29,231 nucleotides of DNA. It comes from a virus. A program made the translations under genes and the position numbers. Position 1 is the stretch's first letter. Each line of letters begins with the position of its first letter. Below are positions 1 to 6,042 of this stretch, piece by piece. The notes beneath the pieces were generated by a model. The model worked only from the letters and a program-made list of their open reading frames with translations, had not been told where the DNA came from and searched no databases. The stretch covers positions 1-29,231 of IMG/VR virus record IMGVR_UViG_3300002460_000131, one strand, 5' to 3'.

Positions 1-10
1 TGAGTGCCAT
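1..10 (-). CDS. 5' end of a leftward gene cut by the window edge
   Basis: Only the start codon and two more codons (Met-Ala-Leu) lie inside the window. They are preceded on the minus strand by a very strong Shine-Dalgarno stretch, AAAGGAGAGG, ending three bases before the ATG at 10-8. This gene follows the Ala-rich gene ending at 31, so the leftward operon continues past the window. Nothing can be said about the product. Confidence 0.5.
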
Positions 11-30
11 GGTCCTCTCCTTTCTCCTTA

Positions 31-705
31 CTACATCCCAGCTCCACACCATATCTTGCAGGCCGCAACCAGTATGCCGTCTGCGGAATAGCCAGCGATG
101 CTGCCGGCGCCGTAGGTTTCGGCAGCGTGATAGACCTCGGCGTAGGCGGCTAAGACAGCAGCCCGGGAGGAGAGAAGGGCCGCATTAGTGGAGTCATAAG
201 AAGCACTACGGGCCGCTCCGGCAGCCCGACTGATGCAAGTGGCGGCGGCGGCAGAGGCGATAGAGGCGTCGTTATCATGAACAATGCGGCGAATAGCAAT
301 GTCAGCAGTGTAGACAGCACGAGCCGCCTCAGTAAAAGTACCAGCCTTGCCACAGGCGGCAGCTTCGGCTTGTAAACCGCAAGCTGTTAACACTGGTGGC
401 AGCAGCTCTCGAACGGTTTGTAGTATAACCTCCTTTACCCATAACGTCCGCTTGTAATGCGGCCACTTTTCCCAGTCCCAAAGTGCCTCTAGGACTGGTA
501 CCAGCGCCTCAGTCCTGGCCTGGTCACTTGACCACGGCCCATCGTTCAACGGCCTAAGATCCGGCCACCGACTCGGGGTGTCTGACCATGGGTCACCTAT
601 CGCAGCGTGTGCCGCCTCTAACACACAAGCCTTACCATCGGCTTTTGTATGCTGACCGGCTGATAGCACCCCGTACTGTGCGACTATGTTCTGAAGCGTT
701 ACCAT
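31..705 (-). CDS. Ala-rich hypothetical phage protein (224 aa)
   Basis: I do not recognise a family with confidence. The ATG at 705-703 is preceded by TAGGAG three to four bases upstream, which fixes the start. The N-terminal half (about residues 1-100) is mixed and Trp-rich, with helix-like segments. The C-terminal half (about 115-215) is strongly Ala-rich with regularly spaced small residues and aromatic positions, as in long alpha-helical or repeat-like phage proteins. There is no signal peptide and no obvious enzyme motif. It is the last complete gene of the leftward cluster, 41 bases after the 54-aa gene, and is followed by another Shine-Dalgarno-led gene. GC content is clearly higher than in the rightward genes. 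The role is unknown. Confidence 0.75.
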   Translation of the reverse strand: MVTLQNIVAQYGVLSAGQHTKADGKACVLEAAHAAIGDPWSDTPSRWPDLRPLNDGPWSSDQARTEALVPVLEALWDWEKWPHYKRTLWVKEVILQTVRELLPPVLTACGLQAEAAACGKAGTFTEAARAVYTADIAIRRIVHDNDASIASAAAATCISRAAGAARSASYDSTNAALLSSRAAVLAAYAEVYHAAETYGAGSIAGYSADGILVAACKIWCGAGM

Positions 706-746
706 AATCTCCTACCTCTCCCTCCGGCCCGTACCGGCACCACTAA

Positions 747-911
747 CTACAGCATTGCTGCTATCTGCTCCTCCACTACCCTCCCTACCCACACCCTTTC
801 CCGCTTTTTCACCATCCGGAAGAACGCCTTCCGGTGTCGAGGCGCTGGCCCACAACAAGGACACTTAAGCCCCCCAGGGCCCAATCGGTTGAATATCCTT
901 CTGATATCCAT
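747..911 (-). CDS. Small basic Cys-motif protein (54 aa)
   Basis: A 54-codon reading frame fills the gap between the Ala-rich gene and the DUF4326 gene. It starts with ATG at 911-909, eight bases past the stop of the upstream gene; an AGGAG inside that gene's last codons can serve as ribosome binding site, though its spacing is long. The protein is basic. It carries a CPCC motif at residues 18-21 followed by a Lys/Arg-rich segment, and ends in a hydrophobic helix-like tail. Small proteins with one Cys pair and a basic tail are common in phage accessory regions and may bind zinc or nucleic acid; that is inference. A perfect 7-bp inverted repeat (816-822 with 828-834) lies inside the gene. Confidence 0.6.
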   Translation of the reverse strand: MDIRRIFNRLGPGGLKCPCCGPAPRHRKAFFRMVKKRERVWVGRVVEEQIAAML

Positions 912-918
912 ACCAGTA

Positions 919-1272
919 CTATCTCCTATTCGCTAACTCCACTAACACGTCACCGTGACATGCTAATGGCTTGCAGCAGCACACTAGGTCCTTACCCCTC
1001 AACTCCTCCAGGGGCAGGTTCTTCCCCACCCCTACAGTCATATACTCTCGGAATTTGGCGACCGCTTCCCTCCTTGATACAGTCGCCGTTATCTTGAAGG
1101 GATTCCCCCACTTAGAGGGTCTCATGATATTTATAGCACCATGAGGCACCCTACTTCGCCGGTTGTAGACCCTGGGAGTCGCAGCCTGCTGCTGGGCGGT
1201 AGTCATTCGCTGGAGCTCGCCTATCTGCTCAAGGCTGAACCCCATTACCATCAACTCCTCTATCTGAGTCAC
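919..1272 (-). CDS. DUF4326 domain protein with UBA-like N-terminus
   Basis: The C-terminal two thirds match the DUF4326 pattern. RPSKWGNPF sits at residues 51-59, an Arg/Ala-rich helix follows around 66-78, and CCCKPLACHGDVL at 98-110 holds the conserved Cys/His cluster near the end. DUF4326 proteins are small and common in phages and some bacteria; their biochemical role is not established to my knowledge. Residues 1-27 form a short helical motif (MGFSLEQIGEL) like a UBA or three-helix segment, also seen at the N-terminus of the neighbour at 1526-2047. The start is GTG, supported by AAGGAG six bases upstream. That ribosome binding site overlaps the stop of the 22-aa peptide gene, so the two are probably translationally coupled. 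Confidence 0.85.
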   Translation of the reverse strand: MTQIEELMVMGFSLEQIGELQRMTTAQQQAATPRVYNRRSRVPHGAINIMRPSKWGNPFKITATVSRREAVAKFREYMTVGVGKNLPLEELRGKDLVCCCKPLACHGDVLVELANRR

Positions 1273-1282
1273 TGGCTTCTCC

Positions 1283-1351
1283 TTAACTCACCAGAAGCAG
1301 TACCATGACTGCTATAGTGACTGCATATCCGACTACCGCTACTATTAGCAT
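1283..1351 (-). CDS. 22-aa single-span hydrophobic peptide
   Basis: The frame runs ATG (1351-1349) to TAA (1285-1283) and is preceded by GGAGGAG four to five bases upstream, one of the best ribosome binding sites in this cluster. The product is almost entirely hydrophobic (Leu, Ile, Val, Ala, with one Gly-Tyr), matching a single short transmembrane helix with almost no soluble part. Its stop overlaps the Shine-Dalgarno of the DUF4326 gene, indicating an operon. Possible roles include a membrane-active peptide or simply a leader that couples translation. The frame is very short, so the call rests on the ribosome binding site, the spacing and the composition. Confidence 0.5.
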   Translation of the reverse strand: MLIVAVVGYAVTIAVMVLLLVS

Positions 1352-1525
1352 TATACTCCTCCATCCCATCTAGCTAGAAGCTACTGCCCTACAGCTATTA
1401 GGCCCTTCCAGCCTCCCCTAATAGCTACTATACACTTAATAATTAGTTGCTGGCTAATCATTAGGCGTGGCCTAAGTATTGGGCCAAAGAGAGGAGAATT
1501 GCTCCCCCTCCCCTTGGCCCCCCGC
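1352..1525 (-). other. Intergenic region with three inverted repeats
   Basis: No gene was found here. Three hairpin-forming repeats lie between the stop of the gene at 1526 and the 22-aa peptide. The first is a perfect 10-bp repeat, AGCTATTAGG at 1393-1402 with its complement at 1417-1426. The second is a perfect 6-bp repeat with a 3-base loop, TTAGGC at 1461-1466 with GCCTAA at 1470-1475. The third is an imperfect long hairpin at 1481-1520 whose outer arms are GGGCCAA and TTGGCCC. None is followed by a clear U-run on the minus strand, so they may stabilise or process mRNA rather than terminate it. Confidence 0.55.
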
Positions 1526-2047
1526 CTAGATTGCGACCTTAGTACGGGTCGCAGTCCCGTTCCCGTTGTCCTTATCGGTGATGAACCCTCTCCTAGCGGT
1601 TAGGAACAGCCCCGCACCGGCCACTGCCACCTCGAAGGCCTCTTCCACCTCCTCCTTTCCGATGCCGAACTTCTCCTGGAGGGCCTCCAAGTACGTTCGC
1701 CCGAGACCCTTCACGATCCACCTCGGGTTCTGGAAACTGCCGTCCGCCAATTCGCCATTCTTCATGGTCTTGGCCTGATACTGCGCCACCTTCTTCCCGT
1801 GCTCGAAGATGGCCCGAACGAGCTCGGACGGCGAGACGTCACCAACCGGCTTCCACCTCGGGCCGCCATACACCTGCTGGACGGGAGGCGTCGGGAGCAC
1901 CCTGACCGGAGTAGTGGGCTGCGCCACCTTCTCCACCTTCTCCACATTCCCAGACTTAGCAGCGAACAGAGCCATAACTTGGTCGCTACTGAACCCGGCA
2001 GCAACCAACTCCTTCAATTGCGCCATCTCCCCGGCAGTGAGCATCAT
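1526..2047 (-). CDS. Hypothetical protein with UBA-like N-terminus
   Basis: The family is not recognised. The first 30 residues (MMLTAGEM..., with AGFSSDQVMALF) form a short helical UBA-like motif resembling the N-terminus of the DUF4326 protein in the same operon. A Pro/Val/Thr linker leads to a folded domain of about 100 residues containing Trp/Arg/Lys-rich and amphipathic helical segments, ending in a Gly/Asn/Thr-rich tail. Two starts are possible. A GTG at 2056 has a weak ribosome binding site. The ATG at 2047 has AGGTG six bases upstream and is preferred. The gene is GC-rich like the rest of the left arm and is the first gene of the leftward operon. No convincing leftward promoter was seen upstream. 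Confidence 0.75.
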   Translation of the reverse strand: MMLTAGEMAQLKELVAAGFSSDQVMALFAAKSGNVEKVEKVAQPTTPVRVLPTPPVQQVYGGPRWKPVGDVSPSELVRAIFEHGKKVAQYQAKTMKNGELADGSFQNPRWIVKGLGRTYLEALQEKFGIGKEEVEEAFEVAVAGAGLFLTARRGFITDKDNGNGTATRTKVAI

Positions 2048-2323
2048 CACGGACACCTCATACTCTTAGTCAGCAACCAAAACTTTCTGGCTGCTGCTGC
2101 CGACATCATGCCCAGACCCCGACCCCCCACGCTCCACCTCCGAACCCCACGCACGACAGGGAGGGGGGTGTGGACACGAGCAAGGGGCGGGCGAGATGTG
2201 GGAGAGGGAGGTCCCCCGTCTACTAAACAAAATTGAAAGGGGTGCGGGGGCCTTCCGATACGCGAGCAACAGCGTCGATGCTATTCCGTCGCCGGCTCCG
2301 CCCAACGCGATTCGCAATTGCTA

Positions 2324-2353
2324 TTGACAAGGGGGCATGATTTGTGATATGAT
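2324..2353 (+). promoter_or_regulatory. Strong sigma70-type promoter P1
   Basis: A perfect -35 box TTGACA (2324-2329) is separated by 18 bases from TATGAT (2348-2353). Transcription would start near 2360 and run rightward. The first recognised gene is about 385 bases further on, so the transcript would have a long leader or encode something not recognised. Confidence 0.65.
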
Positions 2354-2656
2354 AAGTATGCGCGGACGATAAGGGAGACCGCATGATCGTTGCGACACGA
2401 GAGGCAGAGGATAGGATTGTCGATGTACACGGTCCGGCTTTCTGAAAAGATTGCTGCCTCAAACCAATAATGGTGCTGATTACGGGGACAATACGCAGAA
2501 GTTGCGATTAGTCTATATTAGGCAGTTTTTAATCCGCGACACCGCAATTAGTCCTGTTTTCGGCTGCCCAAAATCCACGATAGCTAATTAGGTAGGGGGT
2601 AGGAATTTGTAGAAAAGGTGGGGATTTGGGGATTTAGGCACGAAAATCACCCACAC

Positions 2657-2685
2657 TTGACAAAAATAGAAAAAAGTGACATAAT
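2657..2685 (+). promoter_or_regulatory. Strong sigma70-type promoter P2 for the packaging operon
   Basis: TTGACA (2657-2662), a 17-base spacer, then CATAAT (2680-2685) form a near-consensus promoter about 60 bases before the small terminase start. An AATTAGGT element (2683-2690) overlaps the -10 box and also occurs at 2586-2593. It could be an operator. Confidence 0.75.
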
Positions 2686-2745
2686 TAGGTTATGGGCGGG
2701 CGGGGAGCGCACAAAAATAGAAAAGGGTGGTGGTAAACACCTGTA

Positions 2746-3384
2746 ATGAACAGGAAAGAGGTAGCAAGGTACAAGGAAGAGGGTAAAAAGGCGGTGGTAG
2801 GGCGTGTAGATGGGCCAGAGACCGCAGGCAGGGAGACTGTAGGCTGGAAGATAGGGGCCTTTGTGGCAGAGCTTAGCGAGAAGTATGGGTTAAGTATAGC
2901 CCAGCGGATGTTTCTCATGTTGAGGTGGAGATTTAAGACAGATAGTGAGTGCGCTAAGTCACTAGGACTAAAGTCATCAACCGTACCGTCGTGGAAGAAA
3001 CCCCAAGAGTATGCTGATGGTAGGAAAATCGGTAACTTTAATGACGCTTATACTGATTATTTTAAGGGATTTGATGGGATACTACTGAGCGAATTAGAGG
3101 GGCTGATGGGTAAAGCGGTGCAAAGGATTGATGGGATGCTGGATGCTACGAAGAGCTGGATAGGTAAGGGTGGGGTAGAGATGGTAGCGCCTGATTACGA
3201 TACCGTATTCAAAGGATTGCAGGCGTTAGGGCATTTTACTGGTAGATGGGCGCCTCGTAATATTACAGAGATTAATAATAATATGGTAAATGTGAGCGAA
3301 GAGTTTGCAAAACTACTAAGAAGGAAACAGCAAGAGGCAAGTAAATCTGGTATAATAGAGGGAGAAATAGCAATAGTAGGGTGA
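2746..3384 (+). CDS. terS: Putative terminase small subunit
   Basis: This 212-aa protein probably recognises phage DNA and loads it onto the large terminase. A helix-turn-helix-like segment lies at about residues 55-85 (MFLMLRWRFKTDSECAKSLG, then STVPSWKK), the usual DNA-binding end of small terminases. A central helical region follows, and a C-terminal part around 150-190 (FKGLQALGHFTGRW) looks like the tail of many phage small terminases. Position supports the call: it is the first gene of the rightward packaging operon behind a strong promoter and upstream of portal and large terminase. ATG 2746 is the first start after an in-frame stop; its ribosome binding site is weak. The call rests on architecture and context rather than a diagnostic motif. 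Confidence 0.7.
   Translation: MNRKEVARYKEEGKKAVVGRVDGPETAGRETVGWKIGAFVAELSEKYGLSIAQRMFLMLRWRFKTDSECAKSLGLKSSTVPSWKKPQEYADGRKIGNFNDAYTDYFKGFDGILLSELEGLMGKAVQRIDGMLDATKSWIGKGGVEMVAPDYDTVFKGLQALGHFTGRWAPRNITEINNNMVNVSEEFAKLLRRKQQEASKSGIIEGEIAIVG
3346..3356 (+). promoter_or_regulatory. Extended -10 promoter TCTGGTATAAT, copy 1
   Basis: TCTGGTATAAT includes a consensus TATAAT with the extended TGn element. It lies within the 3' end of the small terminase gene and about 50 bases before the next small gene. The -35 position shows no good match. The identical 11-mer occurs again at 9754 and 27128, both directly upstream of genes. Confidence 0.45.
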
Positions 3385-3403
3385 TATGAGAGGATGATGT
3401 AGT

Positions 3404-3523
3404 ATGGCAAAGGAAAGTATGGCGAAGGAAATGGCTAAGATGATGAAGGGTATGAAGGGGAAGAAGAAGGAGGAGCATATGAAGAAGATGGAAAAGGCTG
3501 AGAAAGCCCGTGGTTATAAGTAG
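3404..3523 (+). CDS. 39-aa Lys/Met-rich small protein
   Basis: A 39-codon frame from ATG to TAG lies 20 bases after the small terminase. GAGG lies about ten bases before the ATG. The product is extremely rich in Lys, Met and Glu (repeated MAKE, MKG and KKM steps) and would form a charged helix. Similar short Lys-rich proteins are frequent among phage structural genes, but no function can be assigned. The position within the operon and the following tightly packed small gene support it being real. Confidence 0.5.
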   Translation: MAKESMAKEMAKMMKGMKGKKKEEHMKKMEKAEKARGYK

Positions 3524-3538
3524 TAATGGGGGTATTTT

Positions 3539-3628
3539 ATGGACCTTAATACATGTGTCGGAATACTACAACAAATAGCAGAGTACTTGGAGTACCTTTC
3601 AATAGCTCTTCGTACCTTAATAGGATAA
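3539..3628 (+). CDS. 29-aa small helical peptide
   Basis: ATG 3539 is preceded by GGGGG with a spacing of about seven bases. The frame ends in TAA at 3626-3628, one base before the ATG of the next gene, whose ribosome binding site (AGGA) lies within the last codons, suggesting translational coupling. The product is an amphipathic Leu/Ile/Tyr-rich helix with one Cys. No family is recognised. Confidence 0.4.
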   Translation: MDLNTCVGILQQIAEYLEYLSIALRTLIG

Positions 3629-3629
3629 G

Positions 3630-3953
3630 ATGAAAGAGTACGGGTTTAAAATATCTATCCCACATCATGATCCGTCTGCCAGGATATTCCTATCGCACTT
3701 AGCCGAGGATAATAGGGAGGGGTTTGCGAAGGCTATTGCTATGGCGACTGCTGTAGAAATGGCGCAAAAAGATCCCAGGGTACTGTGGATATTAAGCCGT
3801 CCTGATATTATGATCGAGACGCATACTGAAACAACAACACATGTGGATTTCGTAATCACTGTAGATGATGACGAAGAGGCTCCGATAGGTCTCATTCCAT
3901 TAGTAGAAGCAGAGCCATTTCCAGAGATTATAGAAATAGGTAATGAGGTGTAG
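3630..3953 (+). CDS. Hypothetical protein (107 aa)
   Basis: The family is not recognised. The protein is acidic towards its C-terminus, with alternating strands and helices: a beta-like start with HHDP at residues 12-15, an Ala/Met-rich helix at about 30-45, a Thr-rich strand, an acidic VDDDEE patch at 77-82 and a hydrophobic tail. The ATG is coupled to the 29-aa frame upstream, with AGGA five bases before it. It ends in TAG at 3951-3953. The same frame continues as clearly coding sequence immediately afterwards (see the next gene), so the short distance between the two is notable. No membrane segment or signal peptide is present. Confidence 0.7.
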   Translation: MKEYGFKISIPHHDPSARIFLSHLAEDNREGFAKAIAMATAVEMAQKDPRVLWILSRPDIMIETHTETTTHVDFVITVDDDEEAPIGLIPLVEAEPFPEIIEIGNEV

Positions 3954-3956
3954 GTA

Positions 3957-6041
3957 ATCGCTGTATCAAGGCCGAGTATAGCAGATTTCCTTGGATCTAA
4001 TCAGGATCCTTGGCCACCACCACTCGATCCCGATGAAGAGGAGAGGAGAAGGAGGGAGCAGTGGAGGTATGTTCCACACCCGCAGTTACCTGGTGTAGGG
4101 CTGCCCGAGGAGGATACGTTAGGTAATAGGGTGGAAATGGTTGCAAGCTCACCTAGGGATTTGGGTGAAGCATTAGAACCTGCGGCGTTTGCTCTATCGA
4201 TGGGCGGTGGAACGCCAGGTGCCGCTGCGGGTATAGCAGATATAGAATTACAGGCTCGTAAAGAGGGTAGGGAGCCTGAATTATGGGAGAGGGGTTTAGG
4301 TGCTGCGGGAGGAGTGCCGATTGCGGGCGGCCTTCTTAGAAAGATGGCACCTGTCACGACAAAGTTATCAGATATGGTAAAGTTATATGGTGGTATGAAG
4401 TACGGGCCTAATGACTTATTAAATTTTATTAATTTGGGACGTCGCGACAGTGATATAGGGATCTTAGGCGGTTTAGATGTTCTAAAAAACCGGATAGCAA
4501 GGACTATTCAATCAGATAAGGTTATAAGAGAATTTCCAAGAATAGAACAGCATGTAAATAGCATATTACAAAAATATCCTGAAATGAGTGCCGGTACAGA
4601 GAATGTTATTGTAGATGTTCCAGGTGGTAGTAGGTATATGCCAGTGAGTGGTAATATCTATTACAACCCGCTTGAGGAATGGGATAGAGATTATGTAAAT
4701 AAAACTAATCGTACACGAGTTGATACAATGATGCATGAGCTTGTACACGGTATCGATAGCGCCGCAGGAAGTTCTTATCGCCCGTATACCCCACTTACAG
4801 AATTTTTAGGAACGCTTCGTGACAGTACGAAAGATATAGGATTTCGAATGCCTGGAGAACCTATAAATAATTTACAAACGCAAGGCTGGGTAGATGATCT
4901 TGATATTATACGACAAGATATGCCTGATTTTGGTACAGAAGCTCATAGAAAACGATTACTAAGCGAGTTAGAGCGTTTTAAACGCTCCTATTCCGACAGG
5001 GATTATGCTACTACCCCACCCACAGAGCTATTATCGATTATGATGGAAGATCCGGTAATAGCGGATAAGGCGATAGCGTGGCGTGATTTATTTGAATTAA
5101 TGAGGGATAGGATTAGAAAAGGCGATGCTACAGTACAACCGCCTATGACAGCAAACCAGTGGTTATCGCAGATAATAAACAATCCGTCACTACCAGGGTC
5201 ATACAGCGCTCAGCCTGGTAAAAGGGTACTGGCTCCAGAAGTAGTAGATTTTAAAAAGTTTCTGGGGGGATTACCTTTTCAGAGAGGGAGATTGTCTCTA
5301 AATGAGCTGGGAGATCTTGTAAACGCGCCGAACAAGACAGGACGTTTCGAGGATTCTATAAAAAGAGCGTATGGAGAAGCGTTTCAATTACAGGAGTACA
5401 TCGCCCCTAATGTTGAACGTGCGTTAGATACATACTCCCAAACCTCCACAAGGGGAATAAAAAAGCTTGGTGCGATACCTTTGCAAGATATTGCTAATAC
5501 ACGAGGAATCACAAGCGCGTTATTAGATTGGTTAGGCGTAAAAAATCCTGTTCTCTACAGAGTACGAAGGGATGTGGGGGGTAGTATTCGTCCTAAGAGA
5601 GGTCTTAGCTATAGCTCTGATCCTCGTATTGATCAGTTTTTACCTACTAAAGGACCTGTATATTCATCGGGGGTACCTACTAAGGAGATATTAGCATCGT
5701 ACATAACGCAGCCAAATGTAGAATGGAGTCCTAAAGAACGTGAATTCATACGATTGCCTGAATCTACGCTTTCACCGTTAAGTAAGCAGATTGATATACC
5801 GTTCAGAGACGCTATTAAGGGGACGTTACACGATGCTATGAGCATGCCATCACGGGCTGAGGCGCAAAAAGAGCTGGACGAGTTAAGCGTAGTGTATAAC
5901 ACTATGAAGCGTACGGCGTATTCTAGTAACGGTATGTGGACGGGCAGTGTACCGATAGATGAGTATACGAAAGTATATAGGAGGATCATGGAATTGGAAG
6001 ATCTACTATTTTATGGAGATATGGCCAATCCGGGATCATGA
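3957..6041 (+). CDS. Polyvalent-type protein: HExxH metallopeptidase plus ADP-ribosyltransferase-like domain
   Basis: This protein is about 694 aa if translation begins at an ATC codon (3957). The first conventional start is GTG 4131, giving 636 aa. In the 3957 numbering, an N-terminal motif PSIADFL is followed by an Arg/Glu-rich patch and a Gly/Ala-rich segment. HELVH at 260-264 matches the zincin zinc-binding motif; Glu357 in PPTELL is a possible third ligand. Near the C-terminus Arg535 (VLYRVRRD), Ser551-Tyr-Ser553 and Glu594-Arg-Glu596 (EREFIRLPES) follow the R-S-ExE order of ADP-ribosyltransferases. Both domain types occur in phage polyvalent proteins, thought to be delivered with DNA. 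The ribosome binding site GAGGTG lies six bases before the ATC. The gene sits between the terminase subunit genes. Domain calls are by eye. Confidence 0.65.
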   Translation: MAVSRPSIADFLGSNQDPWPPPLDPDEEERRRREQWRYVPHPQLPGVGLPEEDTLGNRVEMVASSPRDLGEALEPAAFALSMGGGTPGAAAGIADIELQARKEGREPELWERGLGAAGGVPIAGGLLRKMAPVTTKLSDMVKLYGGMKYGPNDLLNFINLGRRDSDIGILGGLDVLKNRIARTIQSDKVIREFPRIEQHVNSILQKYPEMSAGTENVIVDVPGGSRYMPVSGNIYYNPLEEWDRDYVNKTNRTRVDTMMHELVHGIDSAAGSSYRPYTPLTEFLGTLRDSTKDIGFRMPGEPINNLQTQGWVDDLDIIRQDMPDFGTEAHRKRLLSELERFKRSYSDRDYATTPPTELLSIMMEDPVIADKAIAWRDLFELMRDRIRKGDATVQPPMTANQWLSQIINNPSLPGSYSAQPGKRVLAPEVVDFKKFLGGLPFQRGRLSLNELGDLVNAPNKTGRFEDSIKRAYGEAFQLQEYIAPNVERALDTYSQTSTRGIKKLGAIPLQDIANTRGITSALLDWLGVKNPVLYRVRRDVGGSIRPKRGLSYSSDPRIDQFLPTKGPVYSSGVPTKEILASYITQPNVEWSPKEREFIRLPESTLSPLSKQIDIPFRDAIKGTLHDAMSMPSRAEAQKELDELSVVYNTMKRTAYSSNGMWTGSVPIDEYTKVYRRIMELEDLLFYGDMANPGS

Positions 6042-6042
6042 T

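Larger units (their letters stand above)
2057..2745. other. Divergent control region without a recognised gene
   Basis: This 689-base region separates the leftward and rightward arms. The first 270 bases are GC-rich and contain G-runs on the + strand at 2159-2208. After about 2320 the sequence becomes AT-rich. It holds two rightward promoters (2324-2353 and 2657-2685) and repeated AATTAG-like elements at 2504, 2544, 2586 and 2683. A possible 20-codon frame lies at 2383-2445 behind GGGAG. Longer open frames are present on both strands but lack ribosome binding sites and coding character. The region probably contains the early or packaging control signals, but this is inference. Confidence 0.6.

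Noticed and set aside
816-834. Perfect 7-bp inverted repeat in the 54-aa gene
   Set aside because: It lies inside a coding frame on GC-rich sequence and has no U-run; chance is a sufficient explanation.
834-1097. Open frame of 87 codons on the + strand
   Set aside because: It lies opposite the DUF4326 gene and the 54-aa gene, has no ribosome binding site, and its product is low complexity.
1799-2236. 145-codon frame on the + strand
   Set aside because: It is antisense to the gene at 1526-2047 over half its length, and its Pro/Arg/His-rich product reflects GC-rich complementary sequence.
2066-2462. Minus-strand frames of 83 and 79 codons in the divergent region
   Set aside because: No ribosome binding site, no coding-like composition, and they overlap the rightward promoters.
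3951-3953. TAG recoding or an alternative genetic code
   Set aside because: TAG ends several other genes here directly before well-placed new starts, so genome-wide TAG reassignment is unlikely. Local readthrough at this one site is kept as an alternative in the findings.
4001-4357. 118-codon minus-strand frame
   Set aside because: Antisense to clearly coding sequence of the large protein starting at 3957.
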